This document shows positions 36,112-51,110 of a stretch of DNA of 64,000 bases, piece by piece. A program made the position numbers and the translations under genes. The notes under the pieces were generated by a model, which was given only the letters and a program-made list of their open reading frames with translations, searched no databases and was not told the origin of the DNA. Position 1 is the first letter of the stretch, and every line of letters begins with the position of its first letter. The stretch is from Atopsyche davidsoni (Eukaryota > Arthropoda > Insecta > Trichoptera > Hydrobiosidae): assembly GCA_022113835.1 (NCBI GenBank), contig JAILWY010000015.1, forward strand, positions 1,116,001 through 1,180,000, read 5' to 3'.

Positions 36112-36619
36112 ATGGACTGCCTTTAAAAGGCAATTTAAAGGCTGGAAGCAACTGCCTTAAATCATTCTCGTAGTAAGTATGTAAGATTTGCGTAAAAATC
36201 TAAGACAAAAGAAAGATGACTAAGTGTTTCTGTTTAACTTTAACGCATGTAGGTTGGTTGTAAGGAAATAACTTTGTAATAATTAGCTGAAACAAAAGTG
36301 TGAGGCTTCGCCGCTCCCATTGTCCTCGCCCCGCCTCCACCCCGCCCAGGGGGGCTGATGTTACTGAAACTGAAAGCCTTCAATACCTCTACACTCCTGA
36401 ACTGAGCGACGAGCTCGCAGAACAGGTGTTCTGGAGTTCTTGGGCTATTAAGTATATTCTGTACGTGGGCGAGACGCAAAGTGAAAGTCTTTAAAATATA
36501 AAGGATTATTGACGAAAGGTTGTCTGAGCCGAGTGTATCAAATAACGTATACCGTTCAATATTGTTATGAGTAGGTTTTAAAAGCAGTGTAAACTTATGA
36601 GAAAATTCAAAATTGAATT
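36112..36619. other. non-coding stretch with GC-richer block
   Basis: A short palindrome TGCCTTTAAAAGGCA lies at about 36119-36133. The block 36300-36480 contains a GCCCCGCC-type GC box, C/G runs and a CCCATTGTCC string like a SOX site. Frames of 64 and 79 codons overlap here on opposite strands, which suggests base composition rather than coding. Confidence 0.5.
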
Positions 36620-36735
36620 ATTTATATATTTTTGAATAAAATACTTGAGTGATTTTATTCAAAAATATTAAAATGGAATTCCACCAAGTACTTACTCGTT
36701 GTTAAAAATATTGAATTTCTGAATAATTTATCGCA
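36620..36735 (-). mobile_element. short dispersed element, copy lacking the core
   Basis: It has both ends of the element at 38505-38672: ATATTTTTGAATAAAATAC and TTGAGTGATTTT on the left, then ATTCAAAAATATTAAAATGG, AATTCCACCAAGTACTT and AAAAATATTGAATTTCT on the right. The central hammerhead-like part is deleted between the two arms. ATTTAT occurs beyond both ends and may be a target duplication. Confidence 0.75.
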
Positions 36736-37266
36736 AAAATTTATTTCCAAAGCTCGCCTAGGCTTTTTTAAAATAAAAATAAAAATTGCAATAAGGTTAA
36801 TTAAAAAAGTATGTTTTCTTAAAAAGTTTTATCGTACTCGTACATAAAAAAAAATTAAAGCGTTTGTGTTTCCCTTAACTATATGAATTGCATTTTTGTA
36901 TATTTTTATTAATTATTATATGTTTCAATTAATAATATCTGATGTTTCAGTACTGAAAGCAATTCTGAGATGCGTATTCAAATAAGATTTCAAGCGACAA
37001 ATAAAATCAATATGCAGATATGAAATGTAATAAACTGAGCAGACAGTGCCCTGAAAGCTTAATCCGCATTATTCAAAACACATTTGCCGGCATTTTAAGG
37101 GTAGGAGAACGCTCTTGAAGGGATGTACTTGTGCTCTGCGATACAGCAGCCTACCAGGTTATTATGAACGCCCTAAATACAGCCTTAAGGAGTGTGTATT
37201 ACCAAAAAATTGGGTATTATAAAAATAAGGATTTGATATTGAGTAAATTTTAGTATAATTTATTTG

Positions 37267-37304
<38 letters not shown>

Positions 37305-38371
37305 GAACCTATTTCCTCTTAGAATAGCAATCAAAGGGTTCAAATAAATTAGTTTCAATACTAACGACTCTAGTTTTGTATTCTTTAATTTTTTTTTTAA
37401 TATTCATATTAAAATGCCATTATAATCAACTGAAGATGTATCTCATGCTTTTTCTTTGTTTGAAATATTAATTTATTGCGTTTTTAATAATAAGATGAAC
37501 CTTAACACATTGTCAGGTATGCGCCTTTCTCTGAAGGGGCTGCTCGAAGTTTTCAGTTTTGTTCAGGAAGGCTGGTATTTGATTTGACAGGCAGGGCACA
37601 CGTGGGGTAAAGCATGCGGAGGCTCTATGGGATTACATTGTAGGGGAGGGTGGTGGTTAGGGTGGATTAATAGGGATGATTATATGGGATTAATTTCGTG
37701 TTAAGAAGACAATTATCGCCATCAGAGAATTTATGTTTGGCAAAACATATTTTCAAAAGTATTAATATTAAATCACTAATATAGTCACATTATAATTGAT
37801 TAAACAAAATTTGAACTATTTTATTCATGTTCATATTGATATGATTTTAAGGCTATGTAGCATTTAATATTAAAAATAATTCGAGTTATTGCCCGTGACA
37901 GTCTTTGAGTGTGAGTTTAAGTCTAAAGCTTAGAAAAAAAAAATTACGCACAGTAATGTGAATATATAATTAAATATTTGTTGTGTTGGTATATTCATTT
38001 CTAATCATACCTTGCACATATTTAAAAAATCACACTTCTATAAAATATTAACTAAGGCCTTTAATATTTTTCTCGACATCTTGTGAGTAAATCGATTGCT
38101 GAAATATTGCTTAAATCACAAAATGTATCACGATTTTCTCAACTCGAGTATTACAACTCACGTTCTTACACGAGTGGTGAGTTTTTTTTCAGAAATTGCT
38201 GCACTGATGACATAATCCTGGTTGGGAGTACACCCGAGCACTTCACCACACGAGGGGTTGAAAAAAAAGCCAGCTTTCATGCAGACAGACGTATGGTTTG
38301 CACTTATATAATGCTGTCACAACGTACGTTTTTCTTTTAGAAATATACCCCTTACACGTGTAAGCGTTAAA
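36736..38371. other. AT-rich non-coding stretch
   Basis: It includes an (AT)n run at 37269-37301 and GC-richer patches at about 37090-37190 and 37510-37680. A weak 85-codon frame at 38083-38340 has no recognisable content. Confidence 0.6.
37269..37301. repeat. (AT)n microsatellite
   Basis: An uninterrupted AT dinucleotide run of about 16 units. Confidence 0.95.
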
Positions 38372-38504
38372 AACCAATATATAACATACAAAAACAAGCA
38401 TAAAACAAAATTATCCATTAAACTTAATATTTCAATGCAATATTTATTAATTTAAATCTACAGTAAGTTCGATTAATTTAAAATGTCTTATATTTTAACA
38501 TAAT

Positions 38505-38672
38505 TTTTAAAATATTTTTGAATAAAATACTTGAGTGATTTTCCACAATTTCGTTTTTATTAGTGACCGGTTTCGCCAACCTTTCACGTTGGCAAGTATT
38601 TTATTCAAAAATATTAAAATGGAATTCCACCAAGTACTCTCTGTCAAAAATATTGAATTTCTTAAAAAATTT
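38505..38672 (-). mobile_element. short dispersed element with hammerhead-like core, best copy
   Basis: About 165 bp, bounded by comparison with the empty site in the neighbouring duplicate. Perfect 22-bp inverted arms (38511-38532 and 38594-38615) flank the hammerhead-like core, and a further 57 bp including TGGAATTCCA follow on the right. The minus-strand order is: outer segment, arm 1, core, AATAAAAACGA segment, arm 2. Other copies lie at 27459, 36620, 46053, 51027 and 53669. It has no coding capacity. Size and core suggest a relative of the hammerhead-bearing ends of Penelope-like elements or of retrozymes; that is an inference. Confidence 0.7.
38564..38593 (-). ncRNA. hammerhead-ribozyme-like core
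   Basis: The minus strand reads GCCAAC-GTGAAAG-GTTGGC-GAAACCGGTC. This matches a hammerhead stem II (six perfect pairs), the GAAA core, a palindromic ACCGGT able to form stem III with a second molecule, and a GUC cleavage triplet. The CUGAUGA half of the core, expected just before stem II, is replaced here by ATACTT, so this copy should be inactive. Copies at 46108-46145 and 53699-53735 have TTGATAA and TTGATAG at that place. Confidence 0.5.
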
Positions 38673-39088
38673 TAGCTAAACAGCTGGGATTTTATGATTA
38701 TTTTAGCATGAGAGTGCCTGTCAAATTGAAAAAAACCTTGAAAAGTTAAGTGCATCTGACAATTTTAAATATTATTAAGATGCAAAATAATTGTTTACCC
38801 TGAAGCAATTTTGAAAAAATCAATATATAATGTACAAAAACAAGCACAAACTAAATTATCCATTTAACTTAATATTTTAATACAATATTTATTAATTTTA
38901 ATCTACAGTAAGTTAGATTAATTTATAATGTCTTATATTTTAACATAAAAATTTGTAGCTAAACGGCTGGGATTTTATAATTATTTTGGCATGAAAGTAC
39001 CTTTAAAATTAAAAAAAAACCTTTAAAAGTTTAGTGCATCTGACAATTTTAAATATTATTTTGATGTAAAAAAATTTATCCCCTGAAG

Positions 39089-41739
39089 AAATCTTGCTTC
39101 TTTAAAGAGTATTATTTTTTTAGATTTACAACATACAATAACAAAACACATAAAAACATTGTTTCACAGTTAAACGCACTAAACAAATATAAAACATAGA
39201 CTTGCATTCAAAAAATATTTATCTTAAAAATATATTTTGTTAACAAAAAAATATCTTCTATAAAACATCCCATGTCTACTTTATAATGTCACAAAATGAT
39301 TTATCGGTTGTTATATCAAGTTGAAAGTGTAAAGAGACAAGCTTTACAGCGTTAGCTCGTTTTTATCAAAAGGACGATTAATTTAAATTAAAAGCATAAT
39401 TTATTTAAATACGCACGGGATCTTTTTGATTATAGAAACCAATTATTTATTCTTGTGTGTTTGTTTTGCATTAACGTCTCGGAATATGTACAAATTAATA
39501 ATACGAAAATATTCATGAGCGTCTGGGGCCGACAATGGTTACAAATGAACTGTATCATACCCCATGAATATTAAAATCCGGCGCAAAAAGTGTATTCTGA
39601 AACAACAGAGTCCGAAGATATCTTGCCGGGGGTAGAAAAAAGCGAAAAGCGACCGGATCTTTCTTAGCGAAATTCAAAATCTGATAACTTAGAAAGAATT
39701 AATCACCCCGAAGGAGAGGGCAGGAAGGGATCTTTTAAAATATGGCTCAGATAAAAACGGACATCGTTTCAGGCGACGTTCATAATTTTAACAGAAAGGG
39801 CACAAGGGTACGATTGTTGAAATTAGTTTTTTTTATAGAAAAATAATGTAACATATTTCGTGTTTCTATCGAAAAAATATATTTAATAGGGTATCTTTTT
39901 GAAGAAATATGTTTACATATGAAAGAGATAAAAAATAATAACAAATTGTAAAAAATGTGTTTTTAGTCATATTTCGATTACTTACTTTATTTAGAAAAAA
40001 GGTATTTATACAAAAAATACATTAAATTTTTCACAACAGAATTATTACATAAAAATTTAATGTAATATTAAAATGGACTTTTAACAGAAGTACATTAAAT
40101 ATAAGCATTGACTTTGTACAATAATATATTGTCTACTCAATAAACAAAATTATGTAGGTTTTTTTAAAAATATCATAATAGATAAATGGCATTAGTTATA
40201 GTAAATTTGTTTTAAAATATCACTTTACTGTATCCGTTATTAATAAAATAATATAAAGCGTAGTATCAAATTTAACAAAAATCAACAAGGGAGTACTGAT
40301 GTGTTTGTAACAACAACGAAAAAAAAGGATTCGGAATATACTAACTTCTCTCAAAATAACTGAGAAAACAATTCCTTCTTCTCGAGCTGCCATTTGGTTG
40401 GTATTTGTATTGACCCAACCAAAGCACACCTGAGGGAAATATACAAATGGAACGGTAATTTTATTTTTTCCGCCGCCGTTTCCCTACAGGTGTTTGACAT
40501 TTGCAATATCTAGATTACTGTATTATTGTAATGGCTTAAAAAAAGTACCCCGAAAGCGTGTAACCGCGGATATTTTATGATATTCAGATTGAATTGACTC
40601 ATCCGAATGGCTGAATTATTACGTACAAACTATACCATAAAATTAAAAAAATGAAATAAAAAGAAGACATCATAAATTTATATATTTATAAACCATTCAT
40701 CTTAAATAAAAATAAAGAGTAGACGATTAAATAATACCTGATATATTAGAGGATTTTCAGCGGATTATTCTCGTCACGGTATTCCCGAAATATTAATAAA
40801 GTAGTCGAGAAATTACCATGTCATAGTGGGGAATATCTTTAAAATAGTGACATGAAGGTTTATAAAGGCTTTAGGGGAGGTGTCACACATAAACACCTGT
40901 GCTGTAAAACACACCTTCGGTTGAGTGCGGAGGCTGTAAGAAGGGACTACGTGCTTATCCTGGTACGAAGAGACGTTTATATATGAGTAATGTTATAACT
41001 ATTCGTTCAAAAATGATTAATAATTTTTGGAATTAACGGTTCGTACATAATCTTCTAAATATTAATGTGACAAATGTAGGCTTTAAAGCGTTTCCTTTGA
41101 CTTTCTAGTCACGGACGTTTTGACAAAAAAACCCTGAAATATTAACTTTCATCTGAAATGCTTATTTTTATGGAAAATACGTTTTCTGTCATATTATTAA
41201 ATTGATTATTGGAATGTAATGAAGAGATAAGTTATTTTTTTATATTACGTAAATATATGTTTTATGTCATTTTACGAGTGAATTGAAATAAAATTATATT
41301 GTTTACACATTATAATAGGCATATAAACATATCTTCACGGCAGCGATTTTTACATTATTCAATTACTGAAATATTGAAGAAAATATATTTGTTATATTAA
41401 AATTAGTATATGATGGTGTATTTGCTTGTATATTTAAATAAAAATACCTGTTCCACTTACATACATGGCTGCTAACAATAGACTGAATAATTTTTAGTGA
41501 GGTACAAATTATATTTTTATATATATTAGGCGGACTAGTAGAAGATTATTGAAATTTAAAACCCAAGCGCGTCGTTTGAAAATCAAATAAGTAGAAGTAT
41601 CTCACTAGATTTTATTTATTCTTTGAAATATTCGAATACACTGCAAAATCACGTACGCCCTTGAATACAAAACTAAAGCAAACAGAAATTTTAAATAAAA
41701 GAAAGCACAACACGCTGAAATTTCAGCAAAATAACGGTT
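39089..41739. other. AT-rich non-coding stretch with GC-richer blocks
   Basis: No gene is recognised. GC-richer blocks occur at about 39510-39770 (with an ACAATGG SOX-like string) and 40850-40970. A CAGGTG E-box lies at about 40489. The rest is A/T-rich. Confidence 0.6.
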
Positions 41740-42090
41740 CTTTCAAAGGCTCCATGGCCACGGGGCGTCTTTGTCCAAATTAAATTTACCTGTTTTTCAG
41801 GGGATGTATCTCTTTGCGGGGCGTATTTCATCTGTATTCGATATCGCGCAGGTGGTCGGCATACGATACCCCAGCGGAAGTAGCAATCGAATTTCTACGT
41901 CACGTAAAAGGCTCGTCTGCGATTGGTATACAATATCAATCAAATATACTTCAGGGGTATAATTTTGATGGTAACAGTTTGCTGTTTGGAATTTCGCCAG
42001 GCTGTCTGGGCAAGAAGGGTGTTCGAGGAGAGTCTCCTGAATAAAAATTAGAATAATGCTTTTATGCTGAAATTTATTTTTCACTGACGC
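41740..42090. other. GC-richer unassigned block
   Basis: A bounded GC-richer block in which frames of 63-95 codons overlap on both strands. Each has different, unremarkable predicted residues, so coding is not supported. A splice-acceptor-like CTGTTTTTCAG precedes 41801. The block could be a regulatory element or, less likely, an exon. Confidence 0.4.
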
Positions 42091-43159
42091 GAGAGCCGGT
42101 GTTTTAAAATGAGAATTTTATGTTGCATAAAAATACAATAAAAATACACATTTCATGAAGAATAAAAATGAGACATGGAAAGCTCTCACGATATTAAATC
42201 TGAAAATTGAGAAAAAATTTCTCGTTTGTCAACATACTGCCTATTTATTTAAATAATTTTCGGCACAGCTAAAGTTTAATTGTCAGTCAGTGCTTTGGTT
42301 AAATTAATTTATTGTTTATAGAATTTTTATGATCTTGGGGATATTCGTATACTTTAAGCTATACTGGGATGTCGTTTGTGTGAGAGCAATTGTTTGTTTT
42401 TATTGATGTGGCTAAAATATTGCTTTTCATATAAAAATATAGACATACTCGTACGTTGTAATATCTTATTACACGGATGCAAAAATATTGCTTGTCCTTA
42501 ACATATATACCAACGCGGAGAGTACTCCCTTGCGAATAAATATCACATTCTAAATAAAAATATTGAAAGATCAGATAGCAAAATCATTATAGTATATCTA
42601 CATAATACTGAAAAACCTCTGCTCAGCAAAACACCTTTCAGGAGACCCGACTCAGCAGCCTCTGGGGGTGGTTCGGGAAAATGCTACAGGCCTCGTTCTG
42701 ATTTAATAAAATATATTAAATATATATAATTTATATAATTTCTAATGACACACAATTGAAAAACCAATTGCCTTTACTGAGCAGGCGTGAATAAAATTTA
42801 TATCATTGGGAAATTTATTTGTATTTTTGTAAAACCGTCCATATAAAAAATCATTGAAGAAGGATGAATTTTTTATTTTCTGATAAGTATATGTCATATT
42901 TATTTGTAATTATTTTTAAGGAACTCAATTACATACAAGCTACGTTGAAACTGACGGTGAGTTTCACTTAAAAAGTGAATTTCTTATATAATCCAAAGAA
43001 AACTTGAACTTATACAATTCAAAATGGATATGATTTAACTTGGGTGGAAATATCGCTATAACAAAAAAATCTGTGAATATTTATATAAAAACTAAACTTT
43101 CTTATTTTGTATGAATAATAAAGTATTTTTGTTCGAATAACACGGTTTTGTTTTAAGTT
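42091..43159. other. AT-rich non-coding stretch
   Basis: Nothing gene-like is seen. A small GC-richer patch lies at 42610-42700. Confidence 0.65.
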
Positions 43160-43430
43160 ACATGCCCGCCCCCGGCGAGGGGCTGTGCTGCTGGAGGCTT
43201 GCCAGAGAGGCAGAGCTGCAGCCTTTCTGGATTTCAGGATTTCAGGATTCAGGATTTATCTCCCGGCTTCCGCTACAACATATGTTACTGCCTTCTACAG
43301 CTGTAGCGGTGCAATCTGTAACAGGGCGTTTAACCCGCAATTATAGTCGTGAGTGGCTGTTGTCTGCTTGAGCCTCCTTCCGGCGGCCCTTCTACTTCCG
43401 GTGAACCACGTGACAAAAACACTCAGCGTC
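43160..43430. other. GC-richer unassigned block
   Basis: It contains a short imperfect tandem of GGATTTCA at about 43229-43258, a palindrome CTACAGCTGTAG at about 43297-43308, and a CACGTG E-box near 43408. A 69-codon plus-strand frame has no recognisable content. It may be regulatory DNA or part of an old repeat. Confidence 0.4.
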
Positions 43431-46052
43431 TTAAGACGGTTCAGATTACACACAGACTTGCATACACAATATAAGCACTTGTTTTTTTTTACGCTTTAAG
43501 TTATTTAATATATAAAACGATATTATTTTCTATTTCAAGACTGTGTAAAATAACCGTTTATCAAATTTGTAAACCCCAGGTTAAACAATTACATTCAAAT
43601 AAAATCATCAAATGCTTACAAAGGTTAATATATAATTTTGATAAAAATTAATTACTAAATTTTGTTCAAATTAGCTTTTTAATTCAATAAATGTTTTTTG
43701 CAGTATTTTTTTATAAAAAAAACAGGAGTTAACAAAATAATAAAAGTTCTAGAACAACAATCTATTTATAAAATATCTTGACAAGAGATTGAAAATTGTC
43801 ACAAACAAAATATAAAAACATTGTTGAAAAGATTAAATTAAACGCATATATATTTTATGTTTTTAATAGATTTCTTCTAATTAAAAATAAACAAACATAT
43901 ATACCAACAATAGTTTTATAAAATCTTTAAGTTAAATGATACTTTATAAAATAGTATTTAGGTATGTTTTTTTTTTTTAATGATCTGTGCGTTTTGCTAT
44001 CTGAGTAAAATGATTTTTTTAAACCGCTCTTATTTGTGGTGCTTTCAGTCTGAAGGAAAGTTATTTACTTTCGTGATAATGAACCCTAAAAAAACACAGC
44101 ACAACACTGAAAATGTTTGCTCAGAAACTTTTCAGTTTGCCAAGAGCACACGCCGTGTCGTTCGCCTGAGTTCTTTGAAAGCGAGTTTATGCATATCTAA
44201 AATTTTAACCGTTCCATAGAACCTTTCACGAGAATAGAAACTTACAGTCGTTTCTCCCATACATCCCCTCGGCTGAAGGGCGTCTAGAAAGTCGTGAAAT
44301 TTATTATATATTTACACGCCATATTAATGTTGCGAACTTCGAAGAATACTTTTCGTATCCTAGATACACTGCTAAAATGCTCTATACAATTATATAATAA
44401 TTATATTTTTATCCTTTTTATAAAATTTTATTTAAAAAAACCTAAAAATAAGCACTATCACTTAAAAAAATAACCAAATACAAATTTATATTATAACATA
44501 CTGCCATAAATCTAATTATAATAATGTTTATTCTGATTAAGATTATATTACGTAACACAAAAAATTATTGATATTACGATGACTTTATTGTTGAACCAAA
44601 ATCATATATAAATAACGTAATGAATAACTAATCAATAATTTTTTTTTATATGTATCTTTCATATATAATTCACATCCCTAGCTCAGTTTTTGTTCAGCTA
44701 GAGTTCCAACCCTTATATTTGCATACCAAATATAAGCACTGTCAGTCTTCGTTTGCTACCCTCTGAAACTCATTAATTTTGTTCAAAGTTTTCATCTGAT
44801 TTCTCTCAGGTAATACCTTATATAAATGCACGTATAAATGAATATGTGCTGTTTATCTAGAGATGGTGCAAGCAGCGACAATCAAACTGAGAAAGTTGTT
44901 AAAATCCGTTCGCGCTCATAGAATAATTCCATAATAATGGTAATTAAAGTAGACAATGTTTTGATGAATCATTGTTTGTTTCTGAAATAAGAAAGAAAAA
45001 ATTTAATTAAAGAATTTTTAAGTGTAATAAAAATAATTTGTGAAAATATACTCACAACCTCCTTACAGTTTTTTTTTCAGATACACGACAAACATACAAT
45101 ATACACTTGAAACATGACTTACTTAATATTCAATCATCATTATACACAAAAAGCTGAGAGTTACAATGCATTGTACTTTTGAAGGTAATTTATATGTTTT
45201 TTTTAAACCTTAAATATATTTCATTTATAAATACAAATAGTCAAATGTATACATATGTATTAAATATGGAGTATAACAAATAATACAAATCCATTGTGGA
45301 AAGTATCTGTTTAACTTAATCTTTAAATTTCCAGGCATCTCCTCGACTGTTTGATATCTAAGGGATGCCACAAGATCGCATTTTGTGGATTAAAGTTCTA
45401 CTAACAAATATAGCACAGAGCTTATACTATATATAAAGTCCAAAGACAAATCCAAATGTAATCGCTCTGAATCAACAGAGCAACAACCGAACAAACCTCA
45501 CCCCCTCGTCTTGTTTTGACACAACATTCATCTTAACCCTTATTGGTCAGACTGAAATTTTAAAGCCTCTAGATAGCAATAATGTATTTTTGACAAGGGT
45601 ATGATTTCTAATGGAGCCCGAATTTCCCAAAAGGCTTTTATCAGAGGGTAGCGAATAATGCCAGAAGCAAAAATCACGCTGCAGGCTTTATAGTTTTTTT
45701 ATTGGGTAATTTTTTTTGTTACTGACTTGTCACTTAACACTCTATAACTATAACACATCATCATTAATATCATAACTCGGAGATATAAATTATACTTATA
45801 TAGCAAGAAAAATTAACCCGTGATATGATTAAATTTTCAACTGTTTCTGTAGATTTAGAAATTTAAAATAATATTTAAAATTCTAATAAAATTTAAAATA
45901 CTATATTTACAAGTAACTTAATCCTGCATTATTTTATATATTGTTGATAAAAGCTTTTAAGTCTTCGCGCTGGGATCATCTTTGGGGACTTATAATTTGA
46001 AACATAAATGTATTAAATATTTTTGACACAATCTGCTTAGTGAAATTTTATT
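43431..46052. other. AT-rich non-coding stretch
   Basis: No gene is recognised. GC-richer patches occur at 44090-44290 and 45480-45670. A polypyrimidine tract ending in CAG near 45080 resembles a splice acceptor but is followed by no open exon. Confidence 0.6.
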
Positions 46053-46177
46053 TTAATATTTTAAATAAAATATTTATATGATTTTTCAAACGTTTAATTT
46101 TATTGGTAACCGGTTTCGGCAACCTTTGACGTTGGCATTATCAAACGAACACAAGTGTTTTATTAAAAAAATCGAAA
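46053..46177 (-). mobile_element. short dispersed element with hammerhead-like core
   Basis: A diverged copy of the element at 38505-38672. On the minus strand the core reads TTGATAATGCCAACGT, CAAAGGTTGCC, GAAACCGGTT. The TTGATAA is two changes from CUGAUGA, stem II has one mismatch, and the cleavage triplet is GUU rather than GUC. Flanking AATAAAATATTT and GTGTTTTATTAAAAA preserve the inverted arms in degenerate form. Confidence 0.65.
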
Positions 46178-47303
46178 CATAAACTTCAAGCAGCTTAACT
46201 CTCAAGAAACAAAGTCATTTGCTTAGAAGTAAAGCCTAGGAATATACATAACTTTAACTTAGAAGTTTTATATGAATGGTATCAGAATAAACCACCTCAA
46301 AATAACCTAAATGTTTAAACTTTGTTTTCAAGCTCAAAGGTTAATTTGACTCTCTTTGTGAAACAAACCATAATAATTGACAGTAATTTTCAATTTTATT
46401 TTCTGACTTGTCTCATTTTATGCAGAATAGTGTACTTTTAGAATCCCTATTATAAAAATGTTTTAACAGTGATGCTAATCACTCGTTATATTAGTTATTG
46501 TTTCTTTATTATTGTAGAATGCAAGTATGTAAGTCTGCAAAAAAACTAAATTCGAGTATATTGACGGAAAAACACACTGTCATCCTTAAAAATTGATTTT
46601 ATCTGGTTTTTTTCTTTAACCTTCGTTAAATTAATATTTAAATATGGTAGATTTAATAAAAAAGTTTTGATTTACAATACAAATATATTCATTTGAGAAC
46701 CTCTATTGAACCAAACTAAAAAAAAGGAGGTGTATTAAAAAGTAAAAAACTGGTTTAAACTTAAATTGAAGCAATTTATTGCACGAGCGTAAAATTAATC
46801 AAATAAACCTCTGATACCTTATTAGTGGTAAAAAAGTATCAAAGTATCAAAAATAACACAGAAAAAATAATAACTGATCGCCTCGTTAGGGTGAGGATAC
46901 CGCAAAGGTCAGAAGCCCACAGGGTGCATAATTCAGAGGTCTCCTGAGGTCATCGCCCGTTTTATGGCCTCCCAGCCCCTTGAGGGACTTCATCACGAAC
47001 TGTTTTTATGGAAGGACCCCGCATTTAATTAGAAAGATCTAAATTTATCACGCAGAGAGACTTCTTATTGTTTTGATGGAATATAATTTTCAGGTAAATG
47101 TTGTATATTATTGTCTGAATTGATTCATTTTATACGCAAAAATATTTCATGTGTTGAGATTAATTTGAGATTAAAAATTAATTAATGATTTTATTAAATC
47201 TGCAAAAAATTATATTAGTAGTGATTTCGCGTGTGAATCAAATCGATCAATTTGGATCGAGTCAGTAGCGTGAAATGTGTTCACGCGTTGTACCGAAAGC
47301 TGT
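46178..47303. other. AT-rich non-coding stretch with GC-richer block
   Basis: The block 46880-47010 has AGGTCA half sites at 46906-46911 and 46947-46952, of nuclear-receptor type, and a TTTTATGGC string of Hox/Cdx type. No gene is visible. Confidence 0.5.
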
Positions 47304-47530
47304 TTATTTATAGGGTTTTGTTTTTATAAATAGTATGAAGTATTTGACTGGAGTAGAAGCTGCAATCTTCGAGTTTACAATAGGGGCTGTCCGAAAGTCG
47401 AATGGTTTTATCATTCGCGATAAGCTCGGCGCCCGCGAGAGCCTCCCTGGCCCCGCGCCAGCCTGGAGAAGGGGAATAACCCTTTTGGCCGTCAATTTGG
47501 CCATTGCAGCGCAAAACAAGGATACTCAAA
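47304..47530. other. GC-richer unassigned block
   Basis: Frames of 71-106 codons overlap on both strands without recognisable domains. It is GC-rich between 47420 and 47510. It is a candidate regulatory element; coding is not supported. Confidence 0.4.
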
Positions 47531-47554
47531 ATATGTCCAAATACACATCAACTC

Positions 47555-47988
47555 AATACACACACAACACACACACACGTATGTATTATATATATATATA
47601 TATTCTTCTTATTCGAGTGCCTCTCTTTAGAAGAGGTTGGCGACCATTTCACTGAGATACTCATGCTGAGCCAGTGTTCGTGGTTTTCTAAAGGGAATAT
47701 AGTGAAGTGGGTTTCCTGGTCCTTCTACACCGCAGTTTTATATTACTGCTGCTCAATAGCATTATTATATAATCCTTTCTTTACAAAACTCTGTTGTTTA
47801 GATCTGATACTCCTTCTGCAGCAGGCTACAGAAACAATAGCAGGAGTCCCTCCACCTCGACAAGGTACTTCCAGACCACATCTCTCTATAATGATTCTAA
47901 GTCCACTACTCCATTACTGATCCTTCACACACGCTCAGGGTACAGAATGGCAGCCATGGACAAGCAACAGAATGGAGAAAGCGGGGAG

Positions 47989-47992
<4 letters not shown>
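47555..47992. repeat. repeat-like segment flanked by microsatellites
   Basis: A GC-moderate segment of about 400 bp between CA/TA runs (47560-47603) and a long TA run. The string CTTTAGAAGAGGTTGGCGACCA has the look of a dispersed insect retroelement, but I cannot name the family. Long plus-strand frames of 111-138 codons cross it in different phases and none shows a domain. Confidence 0.35.

Positions 47993-48054
<62 letters not shown>
47993..48054. repeat. (TA)n microsatellite
   Basis: A perfect TA run of about 31 units, covered by a Tyr-Ile frame that is an artefact. Confidence 0.95.
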
Positions 48055-48057
<3 letters not shown>

Positions 48058-48137
48058 CTGGTTGTGTCTAAGTCTTGTTTGCCTTTGAATTTAATGCATC
48101 AGGTATTATTGTATAAGCGAATACCATGAATTAAGTA

Positions 48138-51026
<2,889 letters not shown>

Positions 51027-51110
51027 AACTTATTTAAATATGTAAAATACTAGAGTGATTTCTCCACATACGAGAAAAATCACTCAAGTACTGTCTGTCA
51101 AAAATATTGA
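51027..51110 (-). mobile_element. short dispersed element, fragment lacking the core
   Basis: It matches both sides of the element at 38505-38672: TAAAATACTAGAGTGATTT on the left, and AAATCACTCAAGTACT and CTGTCAAAAATATTGAATTTC on the right. The core is deleted, and a TCTCCACATACGAGA string lies between. It is a diverged copy. Confidence 0.6.

Larger units (their letters stand above)
38372..39088. repeat. tandem duplication, one half interrupted by an insertion
   Basis: Unit 1 (38372-38818) and unit 2 (38819-39088) share the order CAATATATAA, ACAAAAACAAGCA, AATTATCCATT, ATCTACAGTAAGTT, TGTCTTATATTTTAACATAA, then TAGCTAAACRGCTGGGATTT and GCATCTGACAATTTTAAATA, at roughly 85-90% identity. Unit 2 runs straight through between TAACATAA and TAGCTAAAC. 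Unit 1 is split there by about 165 bp, the short element at 38505-38672. The duplication therefore gives an empty and a filled site side by side. No coding content is seen. Confidence 0.85.

Noticed and set aside
41771..42084. Frames of 63-95 codons on both strands as exons
   Set aside because: Three frames overlap on opposite strands in one GC-richer block, which points to composition. The acceptor-like TTTTTCAG alone is not enough.
45050..45085. miR-307-like string TCACAACCTCCTTACAG
   Set aside because: The match covers only the first part of the mature sequence, and the upstream DNA does not offer a complementary arm for a hairpin.
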